Positions 63,522-64,000 of a DNA stretch of 64,000 nt are shown here, one piece after another; within the stretch, counting starts at the first letter, position 1, and every line of letters starts with the position of its first letter. The notes beneath the pieces are model-generated. The model had not been told where the DNA came from. It did no database searches and worked only from the letters and a program-made list of their open reading frames with translations. The translations under genes and the position numbers were made by a program. Source of the DNA: Clostridium sp. (GTDB taxonomy: Bacteria; Bacillota; Clostridia; Lachnospirales; Lachnospiraceae); the NCBI GenBank assembly GCA_023667695.1, contig JAMOZY010000007.1:25955-89954 (forward strand), read 5' to 3'.

Positions 63522-64000
63522 CTATTCAAAGACCACACCGGATTTATTGTCTGCATCAAAGAAGGTAACCCAGGTCTTTCCCGGATTCATCAACAGCTTT
63601 TCTCCGGATGCATCATAAAAGTATAAAATACCACCTGCATATTTCCATGTAATCGGTATATACTGCCCATTGGAAGCATAATAACCGTCACCGGAACCCT
63701 CATTGCAGACCTCCATCAGATATCCATCCACGGAATAAGTATCTGCAAATAAAACCAAAACATTCTGAAAATGCAGCTGTTCGTTGGTCTGATCATCAAT
63801 ATGGGCCTCTCCATACTGGAACCGGTAATACTGCTTTTCCTCTGCATTATACTCAAACCAAGGCTGACGATTCGCACTAAATGCCGTTGTAATCTTTGTC
63901 GCAGAACTGCCCCCTTCCACGTCCTGATTCTTAGAACGGAAGTGAAACATTGACTCATAGCCCAGACCATGCTCCATGCGAAATCCGCTGTACTCCAAAG
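63522..64000 (-). CDS. DUF3048 (YerB-like) protein, partial
   Basis: The C-terminal 159 residues of a gene that continues past the window edge. The end (GQYIPITWKYAGG, KLLMNPGKTWVTFF) matches the pattern of DUF3048, an extracytoplasmic, often lipoprotein, family of unknown function. The 5' end, signal peptide and start are not visible. Confidence 0.75.
   Translation of the reverse strand, partial: LEYSGFRMEHGLGYESMFHFRSKNQDVEGGSSATKITTAFSANRQPWFEYNAEEKQYYRFQYGEAHIDDQTNEQLHFQNVLVLFADTYSVDGYLMEVCNEGSGDGYYASNGQYIPITWKYAGGILYFYDASGEKLLMNPGKTWVTFFDADNKSGVVFE

Noticed and set aside
1-64000. tRNA, rRNA, tmRNA or RNase P RNA genes
   Set aside because: No cloverleaf or conserved rRNA/tmRNA sequence was noticed on either strand; a tRNAscan or Rfam search would be needed to exclude them fully.

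Overview
The window looks like a chromosomal segment of a Lachnospiraceae-type (Clostridia, Gram-positive) bacterium. The reasons are AGGAGG-type ribosome binding sites, moderate GC, a miaB-mutS-mutL-miaA-aluminium-resistance-protein order, a divIVA/sepF/yggS/lspA/rluD cluster, minCDE together with divIVA, and a BofC-like protein. Species cannot be named from the sequence. Almost every housekeeping gene is on the minus strand, so the text below follows transcription from high to low coordinates.

Layout. 1-850: three tandem copies of a 90-bp structured repeat, then a cluster of LexA-type boxes and a strong promoter driving a YneA-like LysM protein. 900-2768: a TtcA-family tRNA thiolase and a XerC/D-like recombinase. 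About 2.95-16.5 kb: an accessory island. It holds a five-gene operon with three overlapping tyrosine-recombinase-like genes (a Tn554/recombinase-trio arrangement), a coiled-coil protein and a multi-zinc-ribbon protein. It also holds a CoiA-like hypothetical protein, a small zinc-ribbon protein, an 1169-residue TPR protein (candidate defence or sensor gene) and an IS481-type insertion sequence with 24-bp flanking direct repeats. A 19-bp direct repeat at 2956 and 16466 may mark the island edges.

16.7-46.4 kb is dense core genome: cytidylate-kinase-like protein; rluD, lspA, divIVA, sepF, yggS and an HlyD-like protein; a D,D-carboxypeptidase; mgsA, rodA, minE, minD, minC, PBP2, mreD, mreC and radC (envelope growth and division-site selection); then the aluminium-resistance PLP protein, miaA, a two-component pair, mutL and mutS. 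46.6-48.1 kb holds three small orphan genes, followed by two structured intergenic elements next to miaB. 50-64 kb holds a patatin-like lipase, a MoxR/VWA pair, an unusual fusion of 5-formyl-THF cyclo-ligase with ProA, DUF896, four hairpin repeats, proB, two FAD oxidoreductases, a BofC-like protein, a flippase, cytidine deaminase and the end of a DUF3048 protein.

The most original signals are in the spacers. One hairpin family (near 60, 33.76 kb and 48.29 kb) keeps a purine-rich internal loop while its stems change in a compensatory way. A second modular family (48.4-48.6 kb and 56.4-56.9 kb) keeps loop sequences while its stems differ. One member sits between 17-bp direct repeats exactly at the end of miaB, as a MITE-like insertion would.
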